Below, piece after piece: positions 51,204 through 59,859 of a stretch of DNA of 64,000 nt (the first letter of the stretch is position 1; each line of letters starts with the position of its first letter). A model generated the notes under the pieces. It ran no database searches. It was not told the DNA's origin and saw only the letters and a list, made by a program, of their open reading frames with translations. The translations under genes and the position numbers were made by a program. The DNA comes from Vibrio splendidus (GTDB lineage Bacteria; Pseudomonadota; Gammaproteobacteria; Enterobacterales; Vibrionaceae), in NCBI RefSeq assembly GCF_003345295.1, contig NZ_CP031056.1, positions 1,612,001 through 1,676,000 on the forward strand, given 5' to 3'.

Positions 51204-52686
51204 AAAGCCGAGCGATCTCTTTGATCTTCGGCTTTACATCATTTAAGCGGATGTTACCAAAACCCAATACCACAGCATTCCAGTCACGAGCAGTACTCGA
51301 CCCATATTCATAAAAAGCAAACGGTCGAATCACGATATTTTCTTGCTCCGCTCTACGACTCCACTCCTGTTCAGATATGCCTTGATACCACTTCACGGTC
51401 ACATGTAGCCCTGCCGCTTGGCTGATCACCTCAAGATCGCCACTGAATTCACTATCAATAGCCTCGATCATCGCTTCATATTTAAGTTTGTATGAACGAC
51501 GCATCTTTCTAATATGACGCAATAAATCGCCTTCACGAACAAAATCCGCCAAAGCTTCTTGTGTATGAGACGCCGTGTCTCCGGTGAGCGCGTCTTTAAT
51601 CTCAAGACACTTCGCCACCAAATTTTCAGGCACTACTAAGTAACCTAGTCGCAGGCCATTGAACATCACCTTGCTCATTGAGCCAACATAGATAATTCGG
51701 TCATCGAACCCTAACTTGCCTGCCAAGCCTTGCATGCTGGTGTAAGGTCGATGAGCAAACTGAAACTCACTGTCGTAGTCATCCTCTATGATCCAGGATT
51801 GATGTTTGTTGGCCCAATCGATGAGTTTAAGCCGTTGCTCAGTGTTGAGCGTTGTGCCCATCGGGTATTGATTACTAGGAGTGACATACAGAGCCTTAGC
51901 ATCACAGGCGAGAATTTTTTCAATATCGAGCCCAACTTTCTCTCGGACACTTACACCGTCTAATTCAAGCTTCAATAAGTCGACAATTTTATGTACTTGT
52001 CGGTAACCAGGCTCTTCCATAAGAATTTTATCGCCCATCCTTAAGGTCGCCATTAAACCTATTGAGATTGCTTGCTGTGCACCTGCTGTGATAATAATTC
52101 TATCGGCATGACAGCGAACCGAACGACTACTTGCCAAGTAACCACTTAACGCCTCTCTCAAAGCCAAACTCCCTTGAACATCTTGATTGCCCGCAATGTT
52201 CTGACGCGTCGAGTGACGTTGCAGCAGCCTCTGCCATTTAGCAAAAGGGAATGCATCAAGGTCAGGCACACCCGGTGCAAAATTGCGATTGATGTCATTA
52301 GGTACGGTTCTGATGCCACTTGACTGACTCGCATCTTTATTAACTTTCGTATTAGGCTGCGCGTCTAGAGTAACTTGTGTATCCAAAGGCATCGGTTTAC
52401 TCAGATGAGACAAACTTAGGAAGTGCTCCGGTTGTTCAACTGAGACATAAAAGCCCGAACCTTGCTTGCTCTCGATATAGCCTTCGGTGACCAGTTGTTC
52501 ATACGCGTAAATCACCGTATTTCGACTCACCGATAACTCAACGGCTAGCTTACGCGTTGAAGGTAACTTGCAGCCCTTACTCCATAAATCGTGAACGATC
52601 TTCTCTCTGATCGCGTGAAATAAGGCGGTTTGACGCGTGTCATGTTGCTCGTCTAACTTTAGGTCACCGACATCAATAGGCTGCAT
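51193..52686 (-). CDS. MocR/PdxR-type regulator (GntR HTH fused to aminotransferase fold)
   Basis: A 497-aa fusion. The GntR winged helix (ALFHAIREKIVHDLWSKGCKLPSTRKLAVELSVSRNTVIYAYEQL) is followed, after a linker, by a class I aminotransferase-like domain. YVTPSNQYPMGTT and the PLP-lysine region SMSKVMFNGLRLGYLV are present. Such regulators use PLP as effector. TTG at 52698 could extend it by four residues, but GGAT sits before the ATG at 52686. Divergent from a pyridoxamine-phosphate-oxidase-like gene, with a dyad between. The last codons double as a terminator stem. Confidence 0.9.
   Translation of the reverse strand: MQPIDVGDLKLDEQHDTRQTALFHAIREKIVHDLWSKGCKLPSTRKLAVELSVSRNTVIYAYEQLVTEGYIESKQGSGFYVSVEQPEHFLSLSHLSKPMPLDTQVTLDAQPNTKVNKDASQSSGIRTVPNDINRNFAPGVPDLDAFPFAKWQRLLQRHSTRQNIAGNQDVQGSLALREALSGYLASSRSVRCHADRIIITAGAQQAISIGLMATLRMGDKILMEEPGYRQVHKIVDLLKLELDGVSVREKVGLDIEKILACDAKALYVTPSNQYPMGTTLNTEQRLKLIDWANKHQSWIIEDDYDSEFQFAHRPYTSMQGLAGKLGFDDRIIYVGSMSKVMFNGLRLGYLVVPENLVAKCLEIKDALTGDTASHTQEALADFVREGDLLRHIRKMRRSYKLKYEAMIEAIDSEFSGDLEVISQAAGLHVTVKWYQGISEQEWSRRAEQENIVIRPFAFYEYGSSTARDWNAVVLGFGNIRLNDVKPKIKEIARLFYQ
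51199..51236 (-). terminator. Terminator overlapping the 3' coding end of the MocR gene
   Basis: On the minus strand AAGCCGA pairs with TCGGCTT, followed by TTTTTAC. The stem lies within the last codons and the U tract runs into the stop codon. Confidence 0.7.
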
Positions 52687-52712
52687 AACTGGATCCAAAT
52701 AGTGTTTAAAAG

Positions 52713-52732
52713 TGGCTCTATTTAATAGACCA
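52713..52732. promoter_or_regulatory. MocR-type operator dyad
   Basis: TGGCTCTATTTAATAGACCA contains the perfect 6-bp dyad TCTATT-T-AATAGA framed by TGG and CCA. It lies in the 90-bp divergent gap, 45 bp from the PNPOx-like start and 27 bp from the regulator start. Confidence 0.6.
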
Positions 52733-52776
52733 GTTAATCGCTACATTAATCAAAAGGCAATGATTAAGGAGCGATT

Positions 52777-53436
52777 ATGTTATCTAACACGAAAAGAACC
52801 ACGATTAAAAAAGGGGCTCATAAGGCCGTATTTGAACAAGAGAAGCTGCATAAAATCATCGACGAGAGCTTAATCGCACACATCGCATTACAAGGTGAAC
52901 AAGGTCCGATGGTTATCCCAATGCTCGCATGGCGAGTGGGTGACATAGTCTATATCCATGGCGCTAAAAACAGCCGATTATTGAAAGGCCTAAAAAAGGG
53001 AGACCCAACCTGCTTAACGTTCACTCTGTTCGATGGTTGGGTGTTAGCCCGCTCTGCATTTCACCACAGTGCGCATTATCGTTCTGCTGTGGTATTGGGG
53101 TCATTTTCAGTCATCGATGATAATCGAGAAAAGGATCGCTTGTTGAATATCTTTATTGAGCAAATTGCGCCGGGAAGAACCGACGAAGTCAGGCTCAGTA
53201 ATGAGAAAGAGCTCACCGCAACCGAGCTATTAGCAATACCGTTAACGGAAGCATCCGTCAAAATTGGAAAGCACGGCGTGAATGATGATAAGGCTGACAT
53301 GGATATTCCTGTCTGGGCGGGTGTGTTGCCTTATCGCACCGTTGTAGGACCATTAGAAACCGTTCCAGAGCAAGAAGGCATCATTGAAACGCCAGATTAC
53401 CAACAAGCTTATGGTGAACGTTGGTATCAAAATTAA
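52777..53436 (+). CDS. PNPOx-like flavin-nucleotide-binding protein
   Basis: A 219-aa protein with the split-barrel fold of the pyridoxamine-phosphate-oxidase/FMN-binding family. Visible marks are the conserved HIALQGEQGPMVIPMLAWRVGDIVYIHGAKNSRLLK and FHHSAHYRSAVVLG segments. The enzymatic role is unknown. Genes of this kind are often next to MocR regulators and are thought to be their target. AAGGAGCG precedes the ATG. Confidence 0.83.
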   Translation: MLSNTKRTTIKKGAHKAVFEQEKLHKIIDESLIAHIALQGEQGPMVIPMLAWRVGDIVYIHGAKNSRLLKGLKKGDPTCLTFTLFDGWVLARSAFHHSAHYRSAVVLGSFSVIDDNREKDRLLNIFIEQIAPGRTDEVRLSNEKELTATELLAIPLTEASVKIGKHGVNDDKADMDIPVWAGVLPYRTVVGPLETVPEQEGIIETPDYQQAYGERWYQN

Positions 53437-53517
53437 CACACTTAGGTAGTCAAAAGGATGGAGTTATATACAATCTGAATTACAAAAAATTAACATGACT
53501 CATGATGTAATCAGACG

Positions 53518-54423
53518 ATGAAAACGAATAAGGATATCCTACCATTTCAAGGCTTGCTCAATGGCATTGGGCAAGTCTATTTCACACCGTCTGCCATGAC
53601 GTCGCTTTTGCTGTTGCTTGCCATTTCGATTGAATCACTTTCACTTGCTTTCCTTACCCTGCTTGGCGCAAGTTGCAGTTATGCATTGGCTCGTTATTCC
53701 ATCAAACAAAGCAAAGACCTTGATAATGGGATGTTCGCGCTAAATGGGGCTTTAATTGGTTTATTTATCGGTAACTTTTTTGGTGTCACACCATTATTGG
53801 CTTTGGTGACTGTGTTAGGCGCGTTGCTCACAGTTCCCATTGCCAATATTGTATTCCGCTTTAAGAAATATCGCGGTTACACTAGCGCCTTTATCCTCAC
53901 CTCTTGGCTGATTTATCTTATCCAATCAAGCTTAGGACTTTCGGTATTTTCTCCATCGAGCTCAGCATTGATACCAATAATCAGTTTTGAGGAAAACTCG
54001 TGGTTTAACCTGCCGCCAGTAGTGATCCCGCTCTTAAAAGGGATTAGCCAAGTCAGCTTTATCGAAAATGCATTGTCGGGGCTCGTTATCTTGCTCGCCA
54101 TCGCGCTTAACAACCTAAAGCATGCCACTTGGGTTGTGCTAGCAGTAATAATAAGCATCATTTTTAGTAAGATGATTGGTGCTTCTAACGAACTGGTAGC
54201 CCAAGGTCTTTATGGGTACAACGCCATTCTTGCCACTCTAGCGCTTGTGCTCTATCCGCGAATCCCTTGGCCGCTAATACTATTAGGCATTCTTTTGAGC
54301 TGCCTTGTTACACTTGGCTTTCATGAACTGTCACTACAGCCACTCACCGCCCCTTTTATTTTAAGTACTTGGGGGATTGTCTATTTGTCTGGAGTGATGA
54401 AAAAAAATCGCGTTACCCGTTAA
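53518..54423 (+). CDS. Urea transporter (UT family)
   Basis: A 301-aa membrane protein with two internally related halves. LLNGIGQVYFTPSAMTSLL (half 1) and LLKGISQVSFIENALSGLVILLAIAL (half 2) are the UT repeat signature, with GMFALNGALIGL and GLYGYNAILATLAL forming the selectivity-filter helices, and LTAPFILSTW at the end. It carries urea or related amides. No urease gene is adjacent, so urea may serve another use or be exported. The ATG has no clear ribosome site. Its TAA stop shares bases with the stop of the convergent BatD gene (TTAA at 54420-54423). Confidence 0.9.
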   Translation: MKTNKDILPFQGLLNGIGQVYFTPSAMTSLLLLLAISIESLSLAFLTLLGASCSYALARYSIKQSKDLDNGMFALNGALIGLFIGNFFGVTPLLALVTVLGALLTVPIANIVFRFKKYRGYTSAFILTSWLIYLIQSSLGLSVFSPSSSALIPIISFEENSWFNLPPVVIPLLKGISQVSFIENALSGLVILLAIALNNLKHATWVVLAVIISIIFSKMIGASNELVAQGLYGYNAILATLALVLYPRIPWPLILLGILLSCLVTLGFHELSLQPLTAPFILSTWGIVYLSGVMKKNRVTR

Positions 54424-55685
54424 CGGTTTAATCTACCCGATTTAACAAACAAGAGAAAAGCTATCAGTACTTTAAATAAGACTAATCGAGAACATTCATT
54501 CTTTCGTAGTTTTTCATGCTCAGAGCTTTTCTTATATCTTTGCCATATCATCTCAATACCTTCGACCATTTCTATTCTTGGAGTGAGCACTCTAGACTGA
54601 AAATGCTCAAGTAGAACCTGATAAATCGAATTCTCGAACAAAGGTATATCTTTCTTATAGATAGCTTGAGCTAAACAAAGCCATTTGCTTTTAGGCCTTG
54701 TTTTAACATAGCGGTACAACAGTGCTGTACTCAAAGTCACAAGAACAACGATGACAGCGAGTCCGACCAATAGCATCTTGTACTGCTCCACAAAAGAAGC
54801 GAAGGTGTGCGACACTTGCCAACTTCGCTCAGGTAAGACAAGAGTTCTTTGCTGTTGATACTCTGAATCCCACCAAAAAACGCTAACCGCAGGAAGCGTA
54901 ACCCGGCCAGCGTTGTTCACTATATAAGTCATCCTTTCTAACCTTTGAGCCTGACGCACACCCCTTTGCTCATCATCTCTATACTGAGTTGACTCAGGAT
55001 ATACCAAAAATTGACTCGTTAAGGTATCTGGAAGTGTCGTGATTTTCGGCAAAAGTGCGCTGATGGTGTCGTGTGCAGATAATGTAATTTCACGGGTAAT
55101 TGCGTCGCCCACACTGAGCTGTTCTTCCAAGCCCTGTGAGCTTTCATTTTGAGAGACAAGCGTCCACTTTTCTTTCAGGTTAGCTTCAGTACCTGTTAAC
55201 CATTTCTGATCAGAAGTCATATTGGCAGAAGGCTTATGAGCATTGAAAGACAAAGCCTTCGTCATCACTACCCCATCAACATTATTGCTGCCCTGCTTTA
55301 CGCCAATCTCAAGCGCGACAGGAGGGATTTGATACTCTCCACTCTGTAATGGGTAAAGCACAATTTCCCAGAGTTGTTTGGAGTACACTTTCCCATCAAT
55401 ACGTTCTGTGGAGTTCACAGCAAAAGAACTCATAGGCAACACGACCGCATTATCAACCTCAATACGGTGCACCTTGGTGCCTTTGGTGAACCATGTGTCT
55501 GTCATCACTTCAATATTGAGAGTAACCTGCTCATGCACTGCAATACCCGAACTGACGTGGCTCAACCACACGTTAAGCCTCACATTGCCTTGATCGTAGA
55601 GCGAAGCTAGCTGCTGGCTATAAGCAAAATGACTCATTAAGCTAATGACCAAACACAAAAGCTGAAATAACCTACTTAGCTTCAT
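54420..55685 (-). CDS. BatD-like membrane protein
   Basis: A 421-aa protein with signal peptide (MKLSRLFQLLCLVISLMSHFAYS), repeated Ig-like beta domains, then a membrane helix near residue 308 (MLLVGLAVIVVLVTLSTALLYRYV) and a cytoplasmic tail of about 95 aa. Domain order and position are those of BatD (oxygen tolerance) family. A longer frame from 55763 is open but ATG at 55685 follows GGAGTGGAAAG and begins the signal peptide. Overlaps the preceding gene by 14 bp. It is last gene of the MoxR operon. Confidence 0.82.
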   Translation of the reverse strand: MKLSRLFQLLCLVISLMSHFAYSQQLASLYDQGNVRLNVWLSHVSSGIAVHEQVTLNIEVMTDTWFTKGTKVHRIEVDNAVVLPMSSFAVNSTERIDGKVYSKQLWEIVLYPLQSGEYQIPPVALEIGVKQGSNNVDGVVMTKALSFNAHKPSANMTSDQKWLTGTEANLKEKWTLVSQNESSQGLEEQLSVGDAITREITLSAHDTISALLPKITTLPDTLTSQFLVYPESTQYRDDEQRGVRQAQRLERMTYIVNNAGRVTLPAVSVFWWDSEYQQQRTLVLPERSWQVSHTFASFVEQYKMLLVGLAVIVVLVTLSTALLYRYVKTRPKSKWLCLAQAIYKKDIPLFENSIYQVLLEHFQSRVLTPRIEMVEGIEMIWQRYKKSSEHEKLRKNECSRLVLFKVLIAFLLFVKSGRLNR

Positions 55686-57267
55686 CTTTCCACTCCGTTT
55701 GGTTAGCCACCCCTTGCTGATACTGCAATGCAAACTTGGTTGAAATAAAGCTCGATAGATCACTCTGAACTCGCTTCATCCATTTTTCGTTGGCGCCTGG
55801 ATCACTCAAGATTTGTTCAGCGGATAAGACTTCTTGAATCACTTGATCTTGTTCTACTTGCTGCTCTACACCATCCGAGCGTTCTGGCTTATCACCATTT
55901 TCTCGGCTCACCTGACGTTCATTGCTTTTCGATTGTTCCTTCGTAAAACTATCAATATAAGCAATAACATCTTCAACAATCTTTAAGTTATGAAGAGCTT
56001 CTTGATTGTCAGGGTATTGCTCCAAGATCTCTCGATACAAAGACCTTGCCGCAACAAACTCTTTTTGATTCGCCAATGAAGCCGCCGCACCTAATTGCCC
56101 CTGTAAGGTATCACTGCGCATGTAGAATTGTTGTGCCACTTCGTATTCGCCAGCTTGGTAATAGGCCGTTGCTTTCCAGTACTCATTTTCAAAGATTTGC
56201 GCGGCTTGTTGGTATTCTTGATCTTGATAATACAGAGCGCCCTGCTGATCTTTAGTCAGCCAAATATCGACCAACGAAAACTCTGCTGCGTATAAATTAG
56301 GGCTGTAAGTCACGCTATAAAATAGAGAAACCACAACGCACCACTGAACTAGCCAACCTTTTCTAAACCACAATAAATATGGTACCAGCACCACCCATAC
56401 CAAAGGGTAACTTGCATCAAACCAAGGTTCAGCTTGATCTGCTGAGAGCTCAGCAAAAGACGTTATTTCCCCACTAAGATTTTCTATATCTTGGTTATCT
56501 TGAGTAAAAGCAACGAAGTCACCATGCACCGAGCTAGCTAATTTCGACAGAGTTTCAATTTCCATAGGTAACGGAGATGGAACATCTTGATTACCAACAC
56601 CATAAATCAGCAGTTGATAGCCTTTGTCCTTGAAATAACCTTGATACTCACGGTAAGCCAGTTGATTAACGGCATCGGTCACCAGCAATACCGTTGCATT
56701 GTCAGTTTCAGGTACCAATTTGTTGATGATAGGTAGGGTATATTCCGCAAATTTACCCTCTCTTGGCATTACTTCGGGTTGAATAGCCTCTAATAAAGGC
56801 TTAAACACCGCAACGTCTTGCGTTAAAGGCATCGCTAAATGAGCGGTACCCGAGTAGACGACTAACGCTGTTTTTCCTTTACCTTGCAGATCGATGAGCT
56901 CCGCTATTTTTTGTTTCGCTCTAAACAGACGACTTGGCGCAACATCCTTTTGCAACATTGACTCAGAGACATCGAGTACAATCACCAAAGGCGTAGTGTC
57001 TTCTGCAAAAGGCGAAGACTGACGATACCAACTGGGCCCGGAAGCAATCACTATCGCGACCAAACAGATGACACTGAGTAGAATGATCGGAAGGTGCTTA
57101 ACACGAGACGACTCACCAACACGCAAAGCATCAGACAAGTGCTTGGGCAAATGGGTTACCCACGAATTCTGCTTTTTGCTTCGGCGCCAGTTCATGATCA
57201 ACACCACAATAAGTGGCACGATTAGTAGCAGCCATTCAGGGCGAATAAAATGAAAGTTTCCCATCAT
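55672..57267 (-). CDS. VWA-domain protein with C-terminal TPR region (BatB/BatC-like fusion)
   Basis: A 531-aa protein. Two helices near the start flank a VWA domain with a MIDAS motif VIVLDVSESMLQKD (DxSxS) near residue 97. Then there is a helix (about 300-325) and a TPR region (about 345-440; NEYWKATAYYQAGEYEVAQQFY, REILEQYPDNQEALHNLKIVEDVI). This unites BatB and BatC. Its final 70 residues are Gln/Glu/Lys/Asp rich and linker-like (SNERQVSRENGDKPERSDG). It overlaps the upstream BatA gene by 4 bp. Confidence 0.85.
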   Translation of the reverse strand: MMGNFHFIRPEWLLLIVPLIVVLIMNWRRSKKQNSWVTHLPKHLSDALRVGESSRVKHLPIILLSVICLVAIVIASGPSWYRQSSPFAEDTTPLVIVLDVSESMLQKDVAPSRLFRAKQKIAELIDLQGKGKTALVVYSGTAHLAMPLTQDVAVFKPLLEAIQPEVMPREGKFAEYTLPIINKLVPETDNATVLLVTDAVNQLAYREYQGYFKDKGYQLLIYGVGNQDVPSPLPMEIETLSKLASSVHGDFVAFTQDNQDIENLSGEITSFAELSADQAEPWFDASYPLVWVVLVPYLLWFRKGWLVQWCVVVSLFYSVTYSPNLYAAEFSLVDIWLTKDQQGALYYQDQEYQQAAQIFENEYWKATAYYQAGEYEVAQQFYMRSDTLQGQLGAAASLANQKEFVAARSLYREILEQYPDNQEALHNLKIVEDVIAYIDSFTKEQSKSNERQVSRENGDKPERSDGVEQQVEQDQVIQEVLSAEQILSDPGANEKWMKRVQSDLSSFISTKFALQYQQGVANQTEWKDEAK

Positions 57268-58415
57268 AAAGCCCTCCTATTTAGAGTCTCAGGCTTGATA
57301 CGAAGTCGCAAAACAGATCGAACCACCATAAACACTAAGTGATAGATGAAGGCGATAAGCAAAGGCACATAATGAAGGCTTTGTTTTGGCTGATAACGGT
57401 AACTTTCAAACACACTAGGTTCGAGTTCATTGATAGTGTCGTATACGTTATCCAGCTCAGTAGGTGACATCGCTAGAAAGCTCTGTCCCCCCGTCAACTT
57501 GGCAACGGTATCAATGATTTCCATATTAATCGCTTGCTCACCTGAAGTGTTCGGGCTCCCCATTGCCACAAGATGAATTTTAATGTTGTGCGCAGCAGCC
57601 ACTTTCGCGGCATCAATCGGCGGCACTAAGCTGTCGGTATCATTGCCATCGGTAAGTACAATCATCAAGTGATCTCGGCTAAGATGTTCGTGAGTAAGGC
57701 GCCCATGCTCATGTTTTTCAGGAGCAAGGTTTTGATGATCTAGGTTTTCAGGAATAAGGTATTCAGAAGAAAGCTGATCAGGTTGAGCGCTATCTAAGCC
57801 GGATGACAGCTCCTGCTTGTCTTTCTGATTCTCGGAAAGAAATGTCTTAATACCGAGTCCAATTGCATCGCCTAAATGAGTACTTTGCCCTGCCATTGCA
57901 GGCTCGGTTTCATTCAACAGCGCTAACCATGCAGTGTGATCAGCCGTAAAGGGCGATTGTAAAAAAGCAGAATCACCGAATACTATCAGGCCGAGTCGGT
58001 CGCCACTTCGCTTTTGACTGAACGTGTCCAACACCTCTTTTGAGGCCGCCAAACGAGTCACTTGGTTACCAGCACGATTAGAGAAATCGTCCGTTGCCAT
58101 AGAGCCCGACAGATCCAAAACAATCATTACATCCCCCCCAGCTAGCTCTCTCGTCTCTTCAGGCCCTAGCCAAACAGGTTTTGCAGCTGCCAGTACGACT
58201 AAAAGCCAACCTAGAATCAGAGAAGAACGTTGCCAAATACCCGCCTTAATCTGGTTTGAGCCTTTCTCAGCACTCAGACCTAAACTTGATGCCAACGCAT
58301 CAAAAAAAGGCACTTTCAAGGCAATTTGAGGAGTTTGATGACTCGGCACAAAAGAGTAGATAAGAATCGGCAAGGGCAATAAGGTAAAGACCCAAAGGTA
58401 TTCAAACTCGATCAT
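57264..58415 (-). CDS. VWA-domain protein BatA-like, with pentapeptide-period insertion
   Basis: A 383-aa protein with N-terminal helices, a VWA domain with complete MIDAS (VMIVLDLSGSMATDD, Asp101), FGDSAFLQSPFT and MIVLTDGNDTDS, and a C-terminal membrane helix (LLIAFIYHLVFMVVRSVL). Between residues about 196 and 250, before the strand MIVLTDGND, an insertion reads QPDQL-SSEYL-IPENL-DHQNL-APEKH-EHGRL-THEHL-SRDHL, that is, eight units of five residues. It is encoded by degenerate 15-bp repeats. The insertion lies in a loop and may be neutral. The start overlaps DUF4381 by 14 bp. Confidence 0.85.
   Translation of the reverse strand: MIEFEYLWVFTLLPLPILIYSFVPSHQTPQIALKVPFFDALASSLGLSAEKGSNQIKAGIWQRSSLILGWLLVVLAAAKPVWLGPEETRELAGGDVMIVLDLSGSMATDDFSNRAGNQVTRLAASKEVLDTFSQKRSGDRLGLIVFGDSAFLQSPFTADHTAWLALLNETEPAMAGQSTHLGDAIGLGIKTFLSENQKDKQELSSGLDSAQPDQLSSEYLIPENLDHQNLAPEKHEHGRLTHEHLSRDHLMIVLTDGNDTDSLVPPIDAAKVAAAHNIKIHLVAMGSPNTSGEQAINMEIIDTVAKLTGGQSFLAMSPTELDNVYDTINELEPSVFESYRYQPKQSLHYVPLLIAFIYHLVFMVVRSVLRLRIKPETLNRRAL
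57666..57785. repeat. Degenerate 15-bp coding tandem array in the BatA-like VWA gene
   Basis: Eight consecutive 15-bp units. The peptide shows Leu at the last position of seven of eight units. On the coding strand the best-conserved units resemble NNTCCTGAAAACCTT. Confidence 0.72.
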
Positions 58416-58926
58416 CTGTCCCTCTCACATGGCTTTTTACCCACGTAATGGCGCTTAAACGAATCTGACTTACTTTACTTTCGGTCCAACCATAATCTGA
58501 TGCGGGCTTGTAGATATCTTGTTGCCATTGCAACAAAAGCGCTCGGTCAAAAATGGGTTGTGGTGAAGAAACAGTGAGGAACTCACTCCATTCATTGCCA
58601 CTGAGCATCGCAACCTTACTTCCAGGGAACGAGCAACAAGCCACCTGTTTCAACACGCTGTTGATTCTGCGTAACTCTTGTTGCAAGAACTGATCATTAA
58701 TGGTGTCTTGTTTACTTCTACTGATCGCTTTTACCGCCAGACGACGATATTTGTTCGCTTTGTAGGAGTGAAAAAGGTGGAACGACTTCCAAGCCCCCCA
58801 CACCAAAATCAGAACAAAGGTGACTTTCCAACCAATTGTTGTTGGCAACCAAATGACATCCACAGTAGAGGCAGGATCGATAAAACCTTTGAGTAAAACT
58901 CGATTATCGGACACGGCAGCCCCCAC
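58402..58926 (-). CDS. DUF4381 family membrane protein
   Basis: A 174-aa protein with one membrane helix (WKVTFVLILVWGAWKSFHLFHSY) near residue 33, then a cytoplasmic helical part (YRRLAVKAISRSKQDTINDQFLQQELRRINSVLKQVA) and NEWSEFL. The family is known mainly from MoxR/DUF58/VWA operons. Overlaps the DUF58 gene by 23 bp and the BatA gene by 14 bp. Confidence 0.82.
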   Translation of the reverse strand: MGAAVSDNRVLLKGFIDPASTVDVIWLPTTIGWKVTFVLILVWGAWKSFHLFHSYKANKYRRLAVKAISRSKQDTINDQFLQQELRRINSVLKQVACCSFPGSKVAMLSGNEWSEFLTVSSPQPIFDRALLLQWQQDIYKPASDYGWTESKVSQIRLSAITWVKSHVRGTDDRV

Positions 58927-59848
58927 TCATTTTTTGAATAAAATCAGCGATGTGGTTCCCAGACGTGTCTAATCTAACCACATCAACTCCACCAGCACTC
59001 AATAACTGATGGATATCTTGGTAGCCCTGTTGAATTGCTTGGTTGTATCGATGAAGCCTCTCGTTCAATGCAGTATCAGCCAATAGCTGCCACTCACCAT
59101 CACTAATATGAATCGGTTGAGAAAATTGAAGTTCCAGTTCCATAGGGTCGTTGACAGCGATACCCATCAAATCATTGTGCTGCTTTAACCATTTGATTCG
59201 TTGAACATCTTGTTCTGTAGCATGATTGAAGTCGCTGATCATCACGATCAAACAACCCTTTAGCTTTTGTTGCGTTAGCTTAGTCAAAGCATCGGATAAC
59301 CCTGAACCTGCGACTTCTTTACTTTTATGTTCTGCACGAGACAAATCTTGATTAGCGAGTGCCAGAGACTGAAGAATTCGTGCGACATGTGCTGAATGAC
59401 GTTGTGGTTTATGCCAGTACAACTGCTTATTTGAAAAGATTAACGCTCCAATGCGATCACTGTCTTTTAATACTTTCCAAGCACAGCAAGCAGCAACTTG
59501 AGCTGCCGCCACAGATTTCATGGTATCGACCGATGAAAAGAACATGCTACTGCGTTGATCGACGAGCAACACCACCGGCAGATCTTTTTCTTCACTTTGA
59601 ACCCTTACATGAGGTTCAAGCATTCTCTGTGTGACATTCCAGTCAATACTGCGAATATCATCACCCATTTGATAGTGTCGAAACTCTTCAAAATTAAGCC
59701 CTCGACCACGGTAACGAGATAAATGGTTACCCGCTTGTCGAGAACGGCTTTTAGCTATGGGTGGCAACGAGAAACCTGTCGACTTCAATTTTGTCGCCAT
59801 CAGAGATTCAAAAGAACTAACAACCCTTACGTCATCGGACACATTCAT
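58904..59848 (-). CDS. DUF58 family protein
   Basis: A 314-aa protein with the classical DUF58 centre: NHLSRYRGRGLNFEEFRHYQMGDDIRSIDWNVTQRM and VRVQSEEKDLPVVLLVDQRSSMFF (VWA-like core with DxRSSM). The protein lacks the N-terminal membrane pair seen in some homologues, so it appears cytoplasmic. It is the second gene of the MoxR unit, 11 bp after it. The function is unknown in detail. It is usually a partner of MoxR. Confidence 0.85.
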   Translation of the reverse strand: MNVSDDVRVVSSFESLMATKLKSTGFSLPPIAKSRSRQAGNHLSRYRGRGLNFEEFRHYQMGDDIRSIDWNVTQRMLEPHVRVQSEEKDLPVVLLVDQRSSMFFSSVDTMKSVAAAQVAACCAWKVLKDSDRIGALIFSNKQLYWHKPQRHSAHVARILQSLALANQDLSRAEHKSKEVAGSGLSDALTKLTQQKLKGCLIVMISDFNHATEQDVQRIKWLKQHNDLMGIAVNDPMELELQFSQPIHISDGEWQLLADTALNERLHRYNQAIQQGYQDIHQLLSAGGVDVVRLDTSGNHIADFIQKMSGGCRVR

Positions 59849-59859
59849 AACAACGTTCC

